A DNA stretch of 64,000 nucleotides. Origin: Streptomyces sp. NBC_01016. GTDB lineage: Bacteria > Actinomycetota > Actinomycetes > Streptomycetales > Streptomycetaceae. Numbering within the stretch: position 1 is the stretch's first letter; every line of letters starts with the position of its first letter. The stretch is from NCBI RefSeq assembly GCF_026341035.1, contig NZ_JAPEOQ010000001.1, positions 434,001 to 498,000 on the forward strand. Reading direction: 5' to 3'. A program made the translations under genes and the position numbers. The notes beneath the pieces are model-generated. The model saw only the letters and a list, made by a program, of their open reading frames with translations. It ran no database searches and had not been told where the DNA came from. This document shows positions 33,031 through 42,950 of this stretch, piece by piece.

Positions 33031-35229
33031 TCACGCGCTGACGAGCTCCCGCTCGTCGTCCGGACGGTCGGCGTCGGCCGTCCGCAGCCCCTCGCCCTCC
33101 ACGTCCACGTTCGGCAGCACCCGCGCCAGCCACTTCGGCAGCCACCAGGCCTTCTTGCCGAGCAGCGCGAGGACGGCGGGCACGAGCGTCATACGGACGA
33201 TGAACGCGTCGAAGAAGACGGCGATGGCGAGGCCGAAGCCGATCATCTTCACCATCTGCTCGGAGCTTCCGATGAAGCCCGCGAACACCGCCATCATGAT
33301 GATCGCCGCGGCCGTGACCACCCGCGCCCCGTGCTTGAACCCGGTGACGACGGCCTGCGCGGGCCGCTCCCCGTGGACGTACGCCTCACGCATGCGCGTC
33401 ACGAGGAACACCTCGTAGTCCATCGCGAGACCGAAGACCACGCCCACCATGAAGATCGGCATCATCGACATGACGGGACCGGTCTGCTCGACGCCGAACA
33501 GCGAACCGAGCCAGCCCCACTGGAACACCGCGACGACGGCGCCGAGCGCGGCGAGCACCGACAGCAGGAAGCCGAGCGCCGCCTTCAGCGGCACCAGGAT
33601 CGAGCGGAAGACCACCATCAGGAGCAGGAACGCGAGGCCGACGACGAGCGCCAGGTAGGGGATCAGCGCGTCGTTGAGCTTCTGCGAGACGTCGATGTTC
33701 ATGGCCGTGGAGCCGGTGACGCTCAGCTCGGCGCCGGAGTCCGCCTTGATGTCGGCGCCCGCGTCGCGGATGTCGTGCACGACGTTCTCGGTGTCGACCG
33801 ACGACGGCTTGTACTTGGAGACGACGCTGATGACAGCGGTGTCGCCGGCCTTGTTGAACGTCGCCGGGGTGACGGCCGCGACGCCGTCCGTGCCCTTGAT
33901 CTCCCGGACGACCTCGGAGACCGCAGCCTTCGGGTCGGCCGCGCCCTTGGCGTCGACGACCGTCATGAGCGGGCCGTTGAAGCCGGGCCCGAAGCCCTCG
34001 GAGAGCAGGTCGTACGCCTTGCGCTGGGTGGTGCTCGTGGGCTGCGCGCCGTCGTCGGGCAGGCCGAGTTCGAGCGAGGCGACCGGGACGGCCATGGCGC
34101 CGAGGCCGACGATGCCCGCGATCAGGACGGTGACCGGGCGGCGCAGGACGAAGCCGGCCCAGCGGGTGCCCATGTTGACCTTGGGCTCCTTCTTCTCACC
34201 GAGGTCCTTACGGGCCTTGCGGCCGTGCACCCGCTTGCCGACGTAGCCGAGCAGCGCCGGGATCAGGGTGAGCGCGATGAGCACGGCGATGGCGACGGTG
34301 CCGGCGGCCGCGATGCCCATCTTCGTCAGCATCGGGATGTTGACGACCGCGAGGCCGACCAGCGCGATGACGACGGTGAGCCCGGCGAAGACGACGGCCG
34401 ACCCTGCGGTGCCGACGGCCCGCCCGGCGGCCTCCTCCCGGTCCCGGCCCTCCGCGAGTTCGCCCCGGTACCGGGACACGATGAACAGCGCGTAGTCGAT
34501 GCCGACCGCGAGGCCGATCATCATCGCCAGGGTGGAGGTGGTGCTGCCCAGGTCGAGCACGTTGGCGAGCGCCGTGATGGCGGAGACGCCGATGCCGACA
34601 CCGATCAGCGCGGTCAGCAGCGGAAGACCGGCCGCGATCAGCGAGCCGAACGTGATCACCAGGACGACGGCCGCGATCGCGATGCCGATGACCTCGGTGG
34701 CGCCCGTCTCCGGCATGGCCTGGAGCGCGTCACCGCCGACCTCGACGGTCAGACCGGTCTGCTTCGCCTCGTCGATGACGTCCTGCAGCGCGTCCCGGTC
34801 GGCGTCGGTCAGCTCCATCGAGGAGACCTTGTACGTCGCCGAGGCGTAGGCGATCGTGCCGTTCTTGCTGATCGTCTTCGCGACGAACGGGTCCGCGACG
34901 GACGCGACCTGCTTCGAGCTGGACTTGATCTCGGCGACGGTGTCCTGGATGTCGGCCTTGTTGGCCGCGTCGGTGAGCTTCTCCCCCTTTGGCGCCTCGA
35001 AGACGACGCGGGCGGTGGCCCCGTCGGCGGCGGATCCGGGGAAGCGCTGGTCGAGCAGGTCGAAGGCCTTCTGGGCCTCGGTCCCCGGTATGGAGAAGGA
35101 ACTGGAGGCGGCGGTCGGCGCGGTGGCGGCGCCCACGCCCGCGAGCGTGAGCAGGGCCACCCAGATCAGGGCGACGAAGTGCCGTCGGCGGAACGCGAGT
35201 TTGCCGAGTTTGTAGAGGAATGTGGCCAC
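33031..35229 (-). CDS. MmpL-type RND membrane exporter
   Basis: A 732-residue protein with two repeats, each an N-terminal helix, a large extracytoplasmic loop and a bundle of helices, twelve in all. Repeat signatures are GLAVGIDYALFIVSRYRGELAEG and the corresponding FGLAMDYEVFLVTRMREAYVHG. MmpL proteins export lipids or drugs using the proton gradient. The GTG start at 35229 follows GGGAG. It lies downstream of a tetR gene on the same strand, which probably regulates it. Confidence 0.93.
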   Translation of the reverse strand: MATFLYKLGKLAFRRRHFVALIWVALLTLAGVGAATAPTAASSSFSIPGTEAQKAFDLLDQRFPGSAADGATARVVFEAPKGEKLTDAANKADIQDTVAEIKSSSKQVASVADPFVAKTISKNGTIAYASATYKVSSMELTDADRDALQDVIDEAKQTGLTVEVGGDALQAMPETGATEVIGIAIAAVVLVITFGSLIAAGLPLLTALIGVGIGVSAITALANVLDLGSTTSTLAMMIGLAVGIDYALFIVSRYRGELAEGRDREEAAGRAVGTAGSAVVFAGLTVVIALVGLAVVNIPMLTKMGIAAAGTVAIAVLIALTLIPALLGYVGKRVHGRKARKDLGEKKEPKVNMGTRWAGFVLRRPVTVLIAGIVGLGAMAVPVASLELGLPDDGAQPTSTTQRKAYDLLSEGFGPGFNGPLMTVVDAKGAADPKAAVSEVVREIKGTDGVAAVTPATFNKAGDTAVISVVSKYKPSSVDTENVVHDIRDAGADIKADSGAELSVTGSTAMNIDVSQKLNDALIPYLALVVGLAFLLLMVVFRSILVPLKAALGFLLSVLAALGAVVAVFQWGWLGSLFGVEQTGPVMSMMPIFMVGVVFGLAMDYEVFLVTRMREAYVHGERPAQAVVTGFKHGARVVTAAAIIMMAVFAGFIGSSEQMVKMIGFGLAIAVFFDAFIVRMTLVPAVLALLGKKAWWLPKWLARVLPNVDVEGEGLRTADADRPDDERELVSA

Positions 35230-35353
35230 GGAGGCGTACTCCCGGTCAGGTCGTGGGTCCAACAGGACAGCAGGGCATGTGTGATCGGCCCGACGACATG
35301 AGCGGTTGTGCGTCAGGTGGAACGGTGGGGAAGGGTCAGGCGCTGGGAAAGGG

Positions 35354-35950
35354 TCAGGCGCTGAGGGCGGGGAGGACCACAGCGTCGATGTACGAGACGA
35401 GGTATTCCTGCGTCGGTGGCTCTTCGTCGATGAGCGTGCGGGTCGCGAACGCGCCGACCAGCATGTGGAGCGCGTAGCCGAGCGCCGGGTTGTCGGCCCG
35501 GATCTCGCCTCGGTCCACCGCTCTGCGCAGCATCCGGTCGAGACCGGACACCTCGGGAGCGACGATCCACTCCTTGAAGGCCGCGAGCAGATCCGGATTG
35601 GCGTGCACGGCCACCATCAGGCCGCGCATCAGCGCGCTGTTCTGCTCCATGTGGCAGTCGTCCTCGCGGACGGCCATCGCATGCAGATCACCGCGCAGCG
35701 AGCCGGTGTCGACCACGTCGAAGTGCGGCTTCTGGCTCCGCAGCGCCTTCACCACCAGCTCGGCCTTGCCGCCCCACTGACGGTAGAGCGTGGCCTTGCT
35801 GGACCGGGTCCGGGTGGCCACGGCGTCCATGGTCAGGGCGTCGTAGCCGACCTCGCGGAGAAGTTCGAGCACGGCGCCGTACAGCTCGGCCTCGCGCTCG
35901 GGCGTGATCCGGCTGCGACGCGTCGTTGCCTCGGCGACCATGTCACCCAC
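35354..35950 (-). CDS. TetR-family transcriptional regulator
   Basis: A 198-residue regulator. The N-terminal helix-turn-helix is ALTMDAVATRTRSSKATLYRQW (about residues 38-59) and the C-terminal ligand-binding domain is of the TetR_C_16 or similar type. It probably represses its own gene and mmpL downstream. A 17-base palindrome at 36000-36016 lies 50 bases upstream and is its likely operator. GTG 35950 was chosen; ATG 35941 is possible. Confidence 0.9.
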   Translation of the reverse strand: MGDMVAEATTRRSRITPEREAELYGAVLELLREVGYDALTMDAVATRTRSSKATLYRQWGGKAELVVKALRSQKPHFDVVDTGSLRGDLHAMAVREDDCHMEQNSALMRGLMVAVHANPDLLAAFKEWIVAPEVSGLDRMLRRAVDRGEIRADNPALGYALHMLVGAFATRTLIDEEPPTQEYLVSYIDAVVLPALSA

Positions 35951-35999
35951 CCGACCTCTCCGTATGCGTACGCCATAAAAGTACCCTGCCCCCTAGCGA

Positions 36000-36016
36000 A
36001 ACGAAACGGTTTCGTT
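36000..36016. promoter_or_regulatory. Candidate TetR operator
   Basis: A perfect palindrome AACGAAACGGTTTCGTT with 8-base arms and one central base, between the tetR gene and the divergent tricorn protease gene. The form and position are typical of TetR-family operators. It could also affect the tricorn gene. Confidence 0.65.
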
Positions 36017-36111
36017 CGTGCGCTGCGCCACACCTTCTCGCACACCTTCCCGCACACCCTTCTCAGTGAGTCCCGGTTGCCGGAGGCCGCGTCGCGGAAA
36101 AGCATGAGGAG

Positions 36112-39100
36112 GTGACTGAGGCGACTGAGGCAACCGACGATGCGGACGGCCGGGCGTACCTGCGTTTCCCGCACATCAGCGGCGATCGGCTGTGTTTCGC
36201 CGCCGAGGACGACCTGTGGGTCGCGCCGCTCGACGGCTCGACGCGGGCCTGGCGGGTCACCGTCGACCGCACCAAGGTCAGCCACCCGCGCTTCTCCCCC
36301 GACGGCCGGCACATCGCGTACACGACGTGGCGCAGCCTCGACCCGGAGATCCATGTGGCGCCGGTCGACGGCGGCTCCGCGCGCCGGCTCACGTACTGGG
36401 GCAGCGTCGACACCCAGGTGCGCGGCTGGACTCCCCCCGACAAGGACGGCCGGTGCGACATCCTCGCGGTCGCCTCGCACGGCGAGCCCTTCTCGTACTT
36501 CACCTTCGCCTACAGCGTCCCGACCGACGGCTCCCCCGGCGGCAAACTCCCCTGGGGCCCGGTCTCCGACATCCAGGTCGCCGACATCGACGGGGAGCGG
36601 CAGACCCTGCTCCTGACGGGTACGGCGCCGCACGAACCGGCCGCCTGGAAGCGCTACCGGGGCGGCGCGCAGGGCCGGCTGTGGGTGCACGGACAGCGCA
36701 TCCTCGCCGACCTCGACGGACATCTCGACGACCCGATGTTCGTGGACGGCCGCATCGCGTTCCTCTCCGACCACGAGGGCATCGGCAACGTCTACTCCTG
36801 CCGCCCCGACGGCACCGACCTGCACCGCCACACCGACCACGACTCCTTCTACGCCCGGCACGCCACCACCGACGGCACCCGCGTCGTCTACCAGTGCGCG
36901 GGCGACCTGTGGATCCTCGACGACCTCGACCCCGACTCGGTGCCGCGCAAGCTGCGGGTCCGGCTCGGCGGCCCCCGCGCCGGGCGCCGCAGCTACCAGG
37001 TCCCCGCCGCCCAGCACGTCGACTCGCTCTCCGTCGACGAGACGGGCCGGGCCAGCGCCGTCGTCGTCCGCGGCAGCCTGTACTGGCTCACGCACCGCGA
37101 CGGCCCCGCCCGCACCATCGCCGACACCCCGGGCGTGCGCGTGCGCCTGCCCGAGATGCTGGGCTCGGGCGGCCAGGTCGCCTACATCACCGACGCCGAC
37201 GGCGAGGACGCCGTCGAGATCGCCTACCTGCCGCGGGCCAGCGGCGACCGGGCACCGCGCCGGTTCGCCTCCGGCCGGCTGGGCCGCGTACAGGAGCTGG
37301 TCTCCGACCCGGACGGGGAGCGGCTCGCGATCGCCTCGAACGACGGGCGGCTGCTCCTCGTCGACGTGGGCGACGAGGGCGGCGAGGCGCCGCTGGAGGA
37401 ACCGACCGTCACCGAGCTGATCCGCTCCACGAACGGGCCCGTCCGTGACCTCGCCTTCTCCCCCGACGGCGCCTGGCTGACCTGGTCTCACCCGGGCATC
37501 GGCCGCTCGCTGCGGCAGATCAAGATGGCCCGGATCAACCGGGGCGGCGGCTCCACCGCGATCGGCGCGGTCCCCCCGGGGAAGGGCGAGTCGGCGACGA
37601 TCGTCGACGTCACCAACGGCCGCTTCGAGGACGAGAACCCGGTGTTCACGCGGGACGGCCGCTATCTCGCCTTCCTCTCCTGGCGCGGCTTCGACCCCGT
37701 CTACGACGTGCACACCGGCGACCTGTCGTTCCCGCTGGGCTGCCGCCCCTACCTCGTACCGCTGTCGTCCGCGACGCCGTCCCCGTTCGCCCTCTCCCCC
37801 GACGGTCGGACGGCGGCGGGCGGCCTCGACCCGGTCGAGGACGCGGGCGGCGACGGCACGCCGACCGTGGAGATCGAGGGCCTCGCCAACCGTGTCGTGC
37901 CGTTCCCCGTCTCGGCGTCCAAGTACTCGTCGCTGCACGCGGTCGCAGGCGGCGGCCTGGTGTGGCTGCGCTGGCCGATCTCGGGCGCGCTCGGCGAGAC
38001 CTTCGCCAACCCGGCCGACCCCTCGGCCCAGCCCACCCTCGAACACTTCGACCTGGTCAAGGGGAAGAAGTCCCAACTCGTCGCCCACATGGACTGGTTC
38101 GCGGTCAGCGGCGACGGCTCCCGGCTCGTCGTCGTCGACGAGGGCGAACTGGAGGCCGTGCCCGCCACGGAGGCGGGTGACAACGACACCACCGTCTGGA
38201 TCGACCTGCGCCGCATCCTGCACGAGGCCGACCCGGCGGCCGAGTGGCGGCAGGCGTACGACGAGGCGGGCCGGATCATCCGCGCCTACTTCTGGGAGCC
38301 GCACATGTGCGGCATCGACTGGGACGCGGTGCTCGACCAGTACCGGCCGCTGGTCGAACGGGTCGCCTCCCCCGACGAGTTCGCGGATCTCCTACGAGAA
38401 GTCCTCGGCGAACTCGGCACGTCCCACGCCTACGTGGCCGCCGCCCGCCGCAACGAGGGCCCGCCGCACTACCAGCGGGCGCAGGGCCTGCTCGGCGCCA
38501 ACTTCGTCTGCCGCGACGGCCGTTGGACGCTCCAGCGCATCCTGCCCGGCGACTCCTCCGACTCCAAGGCCCGCTCCCCACTCGCCGGCACCGGCATCCG
38601 CGACGGCGCCGTCCTCACCCACATCGACGGCCGCCCGGTCGACCCGGTCACGGGCCCCTACCCGCTGCTCGCGGGCGCCGGCGGCACGACCGTCGAGCTG
38701 ACCTTCACGTGCGCGGAAGGCGGCGGCCGCCCCCGCCGCGTCGCCATCGTCCCGCTCGTCGACGAACGCCCGCTGCGCTATCAGGACTGGGTGGCCAAAC
38801 GCCGCGCCGTCGTACGGGAGTTGAGCGGCGGCAAGTGCGGCTATCTGCACATCCCCGACATGGGCGGCTCCGGCTGGGCCCAGTTCAACCGCGATCTGCG
38901 CATGGAGGTCTCCCGGCCCGCGCTCATCGTCGACGTACGCGGCAACGCGGGCGGCCACATCAGCGAGCTGGTCGTCGAGAAACTCACCCGAAAGATCATC
39001 GGCTGGGACCTGACCCGCAACGCGCAGGCGGTGTCGTACGCCTCGAACGCCCCGCGCGGTCCCGTCGTCGCCCTCGCCGACGAAGCGACCTCGTCGGACG

Positions 39101-39456
39101 GCGACATGATCGCCGCCGCGTTCAAGCTGCTGGCGCTCGGCCCGGTCGTGGGCCAGCGCACCTGGGGCGGCGTCGTCGGCATGACCGGGCGCCACAAGCT
39201 CGGCGACGGCACGGTGATCACGGTGCCGATGAACGCGGCCTGGTTCCCCCAGTACGGCTGGTCCATCGAGAACCGGGGCGTGGAACCGGACATCGAGGCC
39301 CTGCGCACCCCCCTCGACTGGGCGGAGGGCCGGCACGCCCAGCTCGACGACGCGGTGGAGCTGGCGCTCAACCTGTTGACGGAACAGGGCGCGACGACGC
39401 CGCCGGACTACTCGGACGTCCCCGACCGGAGGCGGCCGAAGCTGCCGCCGCGCTGA
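36112..39456 (+). CDS. Tricorn protease homologue
   Basis: An 1114-residue cytoplasmic protease of family S41. The N-terminal two-thirds carry beta-propeller repeats (HPRFSPDGRHIAYT, DLAFSPDGAWLTWS). A PDZ region follows (about 800-880), then the catalytic core. The tetrad can be placed: Ser771-His772 in LGTSHAYV, nucleophile Ser995 in ATSSDGD and Glu1053 in SIENRG. Tricorn trims peptides released by the proteasome, and Streptomyces have both. The GTG start lies directly after AGGAG, closer than usual. It is divergent from tetR/mmpL. Confidence 0.93.
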   Translation: MTEATEATDDADGRAYLRFPHISGDRLCFAAEDDLWVAPLDGSTRAWRVTVDRTKVSHPRFSPDGRHIAYTTWRSLDPEIHVAPVDGGSARRLTYWGSVDTQVRGWTPPDKDGRCDILAVASHGEPFSYFTFAYSVPTDGSPGGKLPWGPVSDIQVADIDGERQTLLLTGTAPHEPAAWKRYRGGAQGRLWVHGQRILADLDGHLDDPMFVDGRIAFLSDHEGIGNVYSCRPDGTDLHRHTDHDSFYARHATTDGTRVVYQCAGDLWILDDLDPDSVPRKLRVRLGGPRAGRRSYQVPAAQHVDSLSVDETGRASAVVVRGSLYWLTHRDGPARTIADTPGVRVRLPEMLGSGGQVAYITDADGEDAVEIAYLPRASGDRAPRRFASGRLGRVQELVSDPDGERLAIASNDGRLLLVDVGDEGGEAPLEEPTVTELIRSTNGPVRDLAFSPDGAWLTWSHPGIGRSLRQIKMARINRGGGSTAIGAVPPGKGESATIVDVTNGRFEDENPVFTRDGRYLAFLSWRGFDPVYDVHTGDLSFPLGCRPYLVPLSSATPSPFALSPDGRTAAGGLDPVEDAGGDGTPTVEIEGLANRVVPFPVSASKYSSLHAVAGGGLVWLRWPISGALGETFANPADPSAQPTLEHFDLVKGKKSQLVAHMDWFAVSGDGSRLVVVDEGELEAVPATEAGDNDTTVWIDLRRILHEADPAAEWRQAYDEAGRIIRAYFWEPHMCGIDWDAVLDQYRPLVERVASPDEFADLLREVLGELGTSHAYVAAARRNEGPPHYQRAQGLLGANFVCRDGRWTLQRILPGDSSDSKARSPLAGTGIRDGAVLTHIDGRPVDPVTGPYPLLAGAGGTTVELTFTCAEGGGRPRRVAIVPLVDERPLRYQDWVAKRRAVVRELSGGKCGYLHIPDMGGSGWAQFNRDLRMEVSRPALIVDVRGNAGGHISELVVEKLTRKIIGWDLTRNAQAVSYASNAPRGPVVALADEATSSDGDMIAAAFKLLALGPVVGQRTWGGVVGMTGRHKLGDGTVITVPMNAAWFPQYGWSIENRGVEPDIEALRTPLDWAEGRHAQLDDAVELALNLLTEQGATTPPDYSDVPDRRRPKLPPR

Positions 39457-39575
39457 CCGAACCTCCGCCGGACCAATGTCCTGCGGAGGGCTTACCCGCT
39501 TCCCCCTGGCATGACAGATTCTGGGCGCGTACATGGCGATGACGCGGTCGACTACCTGTCTCCCAGGGGGATTTC

Positions 39576-40622
39576 ATGTCGCAGGGTTCTTCGCAGAGTT
39601 CCTCGCAGGGTTCTTCGCACGGTTCACGAAGAGGGGTCCTGCTCGGCGCCGCGGGAATCGGGGCGGCGCTGGCACTCGGCAGTACGGGGAGAGCCGCGGC
39701 GGCGACTCCCGGGCTGCCACCCGTCCTCATCACCGAGCAGGCGAGCAAGCGGCTGCTGGTGATGGATTCGCGGGTGGGGGTGTGGGACCCGGCGGAGAAT
39801 CCCGGCGTCGTGCGCTGGGCGTTCTCGCCCCTGGGCGACACCCGGTACCGGGACGTCGAGCCCGACATCAGCTGGGTGTACCCGAGCGAGGCGAAGGTGC
39901 GCCGGTATCGCGGGCGTACGTTCGTGCTGACCACGGCCTCGTTCGGGTTCGTGGGCGTGGTGGAGTGGCCGAGCGGGCGCCGCTACTGGGCCGGGGCGCT
40001 CGGCCCCGGAGACGATCTGATCAACCCGCACACCGCCGAGATCCTGCCGGACGGGAACGTCGCCGTCGCGTGCAGCACGGGCGCGCGGGTGCGCTTGTAC
40101 GCGGCGTCCCTCGGGCCGCACTCCACGCGGTACACGGAGGCCGAGCTGAAGGGGGCGCACGGGCTGCACTGGGACCGGGCGCGCGAGGTGCTGTGGGTCA
40201 TGGGTGACGACGAGCTGGTGGCCTACGGGGTGGAGGGCACGCGGGTGCGGCCCTCGCTGGTGCGGCGGTTCGGCGTGGCCCTGCCGGTCGCGACTCCGGG
40301 CAAGTCCGCCGGCGGGCACGACCTGTTCCCCGTGGCCGGGGTTCCGGGGCGGATGTGGGTGACGACGAGCGCGTCGGTGTTCCAGTACGACATCGCGAGC
40401 CGCAGCTTCGTACAGGACTTCGCGGGGGCCTCGGAGATCGTCCGGAAGTCCGTGAAATGCGTGGGGGACGATCCGCGCACCGGGCGGGTGGTCACCACCG
40501 TCCCTGAGCCCGGGCTCGGGGAGACCTGGTGGACGACGACCGTGAGCCTGCACCGGCCGACCGGGTCCTTCAAGTACGTCAACGGCGGGATCTACAAGGC
40601 CCGTTGGTGGCTACCCAGGTGA
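39576..40622 (+). CDS. Tat-exported protein of unknown function (DUF6528-like)
   Basis: A 348-residue protein with a twin-arginine signal (GSRRGVLLGAAGIGAALALG, about residues 16-36, cleavage near AAAA), preceded by Ser/Gln-rich repeats. The mature part has beta-propeller-like strands with repeated W, D and G motifs (INPHTAEILPDGNVAVACSTG, GHDLFPVAGVPGRMWVTTS). I recall similar proteins as DUF6528, but no activity is known. A strong AGGGGG ribosome site precedes the ATG. Its end overlaps the convergent merR gene by 12 bases. Confidence 0.85.
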   Translation: MSQGSSQSSSQGSSHGSRRGVLLGAAGIGAALALGSTGRAAAATPGLPPVLITEQASKRLLVMDSRVGVWDPAENPGVVRWAFSPLGDTRYRDVEPDISWVYPSEAKVRRYRGRTFVLTTASFGFVGVVEWPSGRRYWAGALGPGDDLINPHTAEILPDGNVAVACSTGARVRLYAASLGPHSTRYTEAELKGAHGLHWDRAREVLWVMGDDELVAYGVEGTRVRPSLVRRFGVALPVATPGKSAGGHDLFPVAGVPGRMWVTTSASVFQYDIASRSFVQDFAGASEIVRKSVKCVGDDPRTGRVVTTVPEPGLGETWWTTTVSLHRPTGSFKYVNGGIYKARWWLPR

Positions 40623-41285
40623 CCCGTCGGGCGATTCCAGCCTGCGGTCGAGCGCAAGGGACAGCTCCGCCTCCACGACTCCCTTCGCCAGCGGGCGCAG
40701 GCGGTCGATGTCCTTGTCGGAGGCGTGCTCGGCGACGAGGTCGGTGAAGAGGGTGGCCAGGGCGTCGGCGTGTTCACGCACGCGCCTGGCCGCCGCCAGG
40801 ACGTCGGCCAGCGGGATGCCCTCACGGACCAGGGCCGCCGAGATGTCGAGCAGCCGGCGGCTGATGTGCACGATCTCCTCGCCGTCGATGCCCAAGTAGC
40901 CGAGATCCAGGGCCGCCTGGAGGTTCTCGGGCGTGACGTCGTCGGCGAAGTGGTCGGCGAGCTCGGCGGCGGAGAGACGGACGGGGACCTCCTCCGTGGG
41001 CTGCACGCCGAGGAGTTCACCGACGTCGCGGCCGCGGTCGAAGGCCTCGGAGAGCTCGCTGATCCCGTTGAGGGTGTGGCCGCGGTCCAGGAGCGAGGCG
41101 ATCGTGCGCAGCCGGTCCAGGTGCGTCTCGTCGTACCAGGCGATGCGGCCCTCGCGGCGGGGCGGCTTGATGAGCCCGCGTTCACGGTAGAAGCGCACGG
41201 TGCGGACCGTGATACCGGCCGCCTTCGCCAGCTCCTCCATGCGGTACTCGTGCTTCTTTCCGTGTCCCGTCTCATCCTGTGCCAC
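40611..41285 (-). CDS. MerR-family transcriptional regulator
   Basis: A 224-residue regulator. The N-terminal winged helix is YRMEELAKAAGITVRTVRFY, followed by YRERGLIKPPRREGRIAWYDE (residues about 15-55). A long C-terminal ligand domain without metal-binding Cys clusters suggests an organic ligand. It is divergent from a Baeyer-Villiger monooxygenase operon, which it probably activates. The GTG start at 41285 was chosen; a start at MEELAKAAG is possible. Confidence 0.9.
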   Translation of the reverse strand: MAQDETGHGKKHEYRMEELAKAAGITVRTVRFYRERGLIKPPRREGRIAWYDETHLDRLRTIASLLDRGHTLNGISELSEAFDRGRDVGELLGVQPTEEVPVRLSAAELADHFADDVTPENLQAALDLGYLGIDGEEIVHISRRLLDISAALVREGIPLADVLAAARRVREHADALATLFTDLVAEHASDKDIDRLRPLAKGVVEAELSLALDRRLESPDGSPG

Positions 41286-41372
41286 GTCGGAAACCTTATG
41301 CCGTACTGCCGGTAACTTTCCTTGGCCCGACCCCTACCCATGAGTACGCAGAGCCTCTACTCTCCGAATTAC

Positions 41373-41388
41373 GCCAGTGTTCACTGGC
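41373..41388. promoter_or_regulatory. Perfect palindrome in the merR/monooxygenase divergent promoter
   Basis: GCCAGTGTTCACTGGC, 7-base arms around TT, 30 bases before the monooxygenase start. It is a good operator candidate for the MerR regulator or for another factor; MerR proteins usually bind longer, spacer-located sites, so the partner is uncertain. Confidence 0.5.
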
Positions 41389-41417
41389 AGAGTCGCTGCG
41401 GCAAAGGAGGCGCCGGG

Positions 41418-42950
41418 ATGCCCGAGCAGGAGCACGAGCACGTACGAGTGGCGGTGATCGGGTCCGGCTTCGGCGGCCTCGGCGCGGCGGTCAGGCTGCG
41501 GCGCGAGGGGATCACCGACTTCGTGGTCCTGGAGCGGGCCGACTCGGTCGGCGGGACCTGGCGCGACAACAGCTACCCGGGATGCGCCTGCGACGTGCCG
41601 TCCCACCTGTACTCCTTCTCGTTCGCACCCAACCCCGACTGGCCGCGGACGTTCTCCGGGCAGGAGCACATCCGCGAGTACCTGGAGCACGTCGCCGACA
41701 CCTTCCGCCTTCGGCCGCACATCCGCCTCAACTCCGAGGTGACGCAGCTGCGTTGGGACAACGACCAGCTGTGGTGGGAGATCGACACGGCGAAGGGGAA
41801 GCTCACCGCCGACGTCGTCGTGTCCGCCACCGGACCGCTGTCCGACCCGAAGACGCCGGACATCGCCGGGATCGACACCTTCCCCGGCAAGGTCTTCCAC
41901 TCCGCGCAGTGGGACCACGAGTACGACCTGCGGGGCAAGCGCGTCGCCATGATCGGGACGGGTGCGTCGGCCATCCAGATCGTGCCGGCCATCCAGAAGG
42001 AGGTCGGGCACCTCACCCTCTTCCAGCGCACGCCGCCGTGGGTGATGCCGCGCGCCGACCGGGCCATCTCACCCGCCGAACGCTGGCTGCACCGACAGCT
42101 GCCCTTCACCACCCAGGCGCGCCGCGGACTCCTTTGGGGCATCCGGGAGTTGCAGGTCCAGGCGTTCACCAAGCACCCGAACGAACTGGGCATGGTCGAG
42201 CAGCTGGCCAAGCGGAACATGCACCGGGCGATCAAGGACCCGGGGCTGCGCGCCAAGCTCACCCCGGACTACCGCATCGGCTGCAAGCGGATCCTGCTCT
42301 CCAACACGTACTACCCGGCGCTCGCCCAGCCCAACGTCGACGTCGTCGCCTCCGGACTGAGCGAGATCCGCGGGAACACCCTCGTCGCATCGGACGGCAG
42401 CGAGGCCGAGGTCGACGCGATCGTCTTCGGCACCGGCTTCCACGTCACCGACATGCCGATCGCGGACCGGGTGATCGGCGCCGACGGCGACACGCTCATG
42501 CAGTCGTGGAAGAACGGCATGAAGGCGCTGCGCGGCGCCACGGCCGCCGGATTCCCGAACTTCATGACCGTCATCGGCCCGAACACCGGCCTCGGGAACT
42601 CCTCGATGATCCTGATGATCGAGGCCCAGCTGAACTACCTGGCCGACTACATGCGCCAGCTGCACGTCCTCGGCGGCCGCGTCGCCCTCAACCCGCGCGA
42701 GACCGCCGTCACCGGCTGGAACAACCGCGTGCAGGACCGCATGAAGCGCACCGTGTGGAACACCGGCGGCTGCAACAGCTGGTACCTCGACGAGAACGGG
42801 GTCAACACGACGGTGTGGCCGGGCACGACCACCGAATTCCGGCACGCCACCCGGCATGTCGACGTAGGCGAGTACGAGGTGGTGCGCGCGCCCGCGGAGC
42901 CGGCCACGCCCACGCGTACCAAGAAGAAGGCCAAGGTGAACGCCGCATGA
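41418..42950 (+). CDS. Type I Baeyer-Villiger-like flavin monooxygenase
   Basis: A 510-residue FAD/NADPH enzyme. FAD-binding GSGFGGLGA (near residue 16), the BVMO fingerprint F-x-G-x-x-x-H-x-x-x-W as FPGKVFHSAQW, and the second nucleotide-binding motif GTGASAIQ follow in order. It inserts oxygen next to a ketone. Ribosome site AAAGGAGG with 7-base spacing. A Lys-rich tail (KKKAKVNA) is odd. It is first of three genes joined by ATGA overlaps, with an alpha/beta hydrolase and an SDR, like MymA (Rv3083) with LipR and SadH in mycobacteria (inference). Confidence 0.93.
   Translation: MPEQEHEHVRVAVIGSGFGGLGAAVRLRREGITDFVVLERADSVGGTWRDNSYPGCACDVPSHLYSFSFAPNPDWPRTFSGQEHIREYLEHVADTFRLRPHIRLNSEVTQLRWDNDQLWWEIDTAKGKLTADVVVSATGPLSDPKTPDIAGIDTFPGKVFHSAQWDHEYDLRGKRVAMIGTGASAIQIVPAIQKEVGHLTLFQRTPPWVMPRADRAISPAERWLHRQLPFTTQARRGLLWGIRELQVQAFTKHPNELGMVEQLAKRNMHRAIKDPGLRAKLTPDYRIGCKRILLSNTYYPALAQPNVDVVASGLSEIRGNTLVASDGSEAEVDAIVFGTGFHVTDMPIADRVIGADGDTLMQSWKNGMKALRGATAAGFPNFMTVIGPNTGLGNSSMILMIEAQLNYLADYMRQLHVLGGRVALNPRETAVTGWNNRVQDRMKRTVWNTGGCNSWYLDENGVNTTVWPGTTTEFRHATRHVDVGEYEVVRAPAEPATPTRTKKKAKVNAA

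Noticed and set aside
36104..36115. Four-codon leader ORF overlapping the tricorn start
   Set aside because: ATG-AGG-AGG-TGA contains the ribosome site itself and is more simply part of it.
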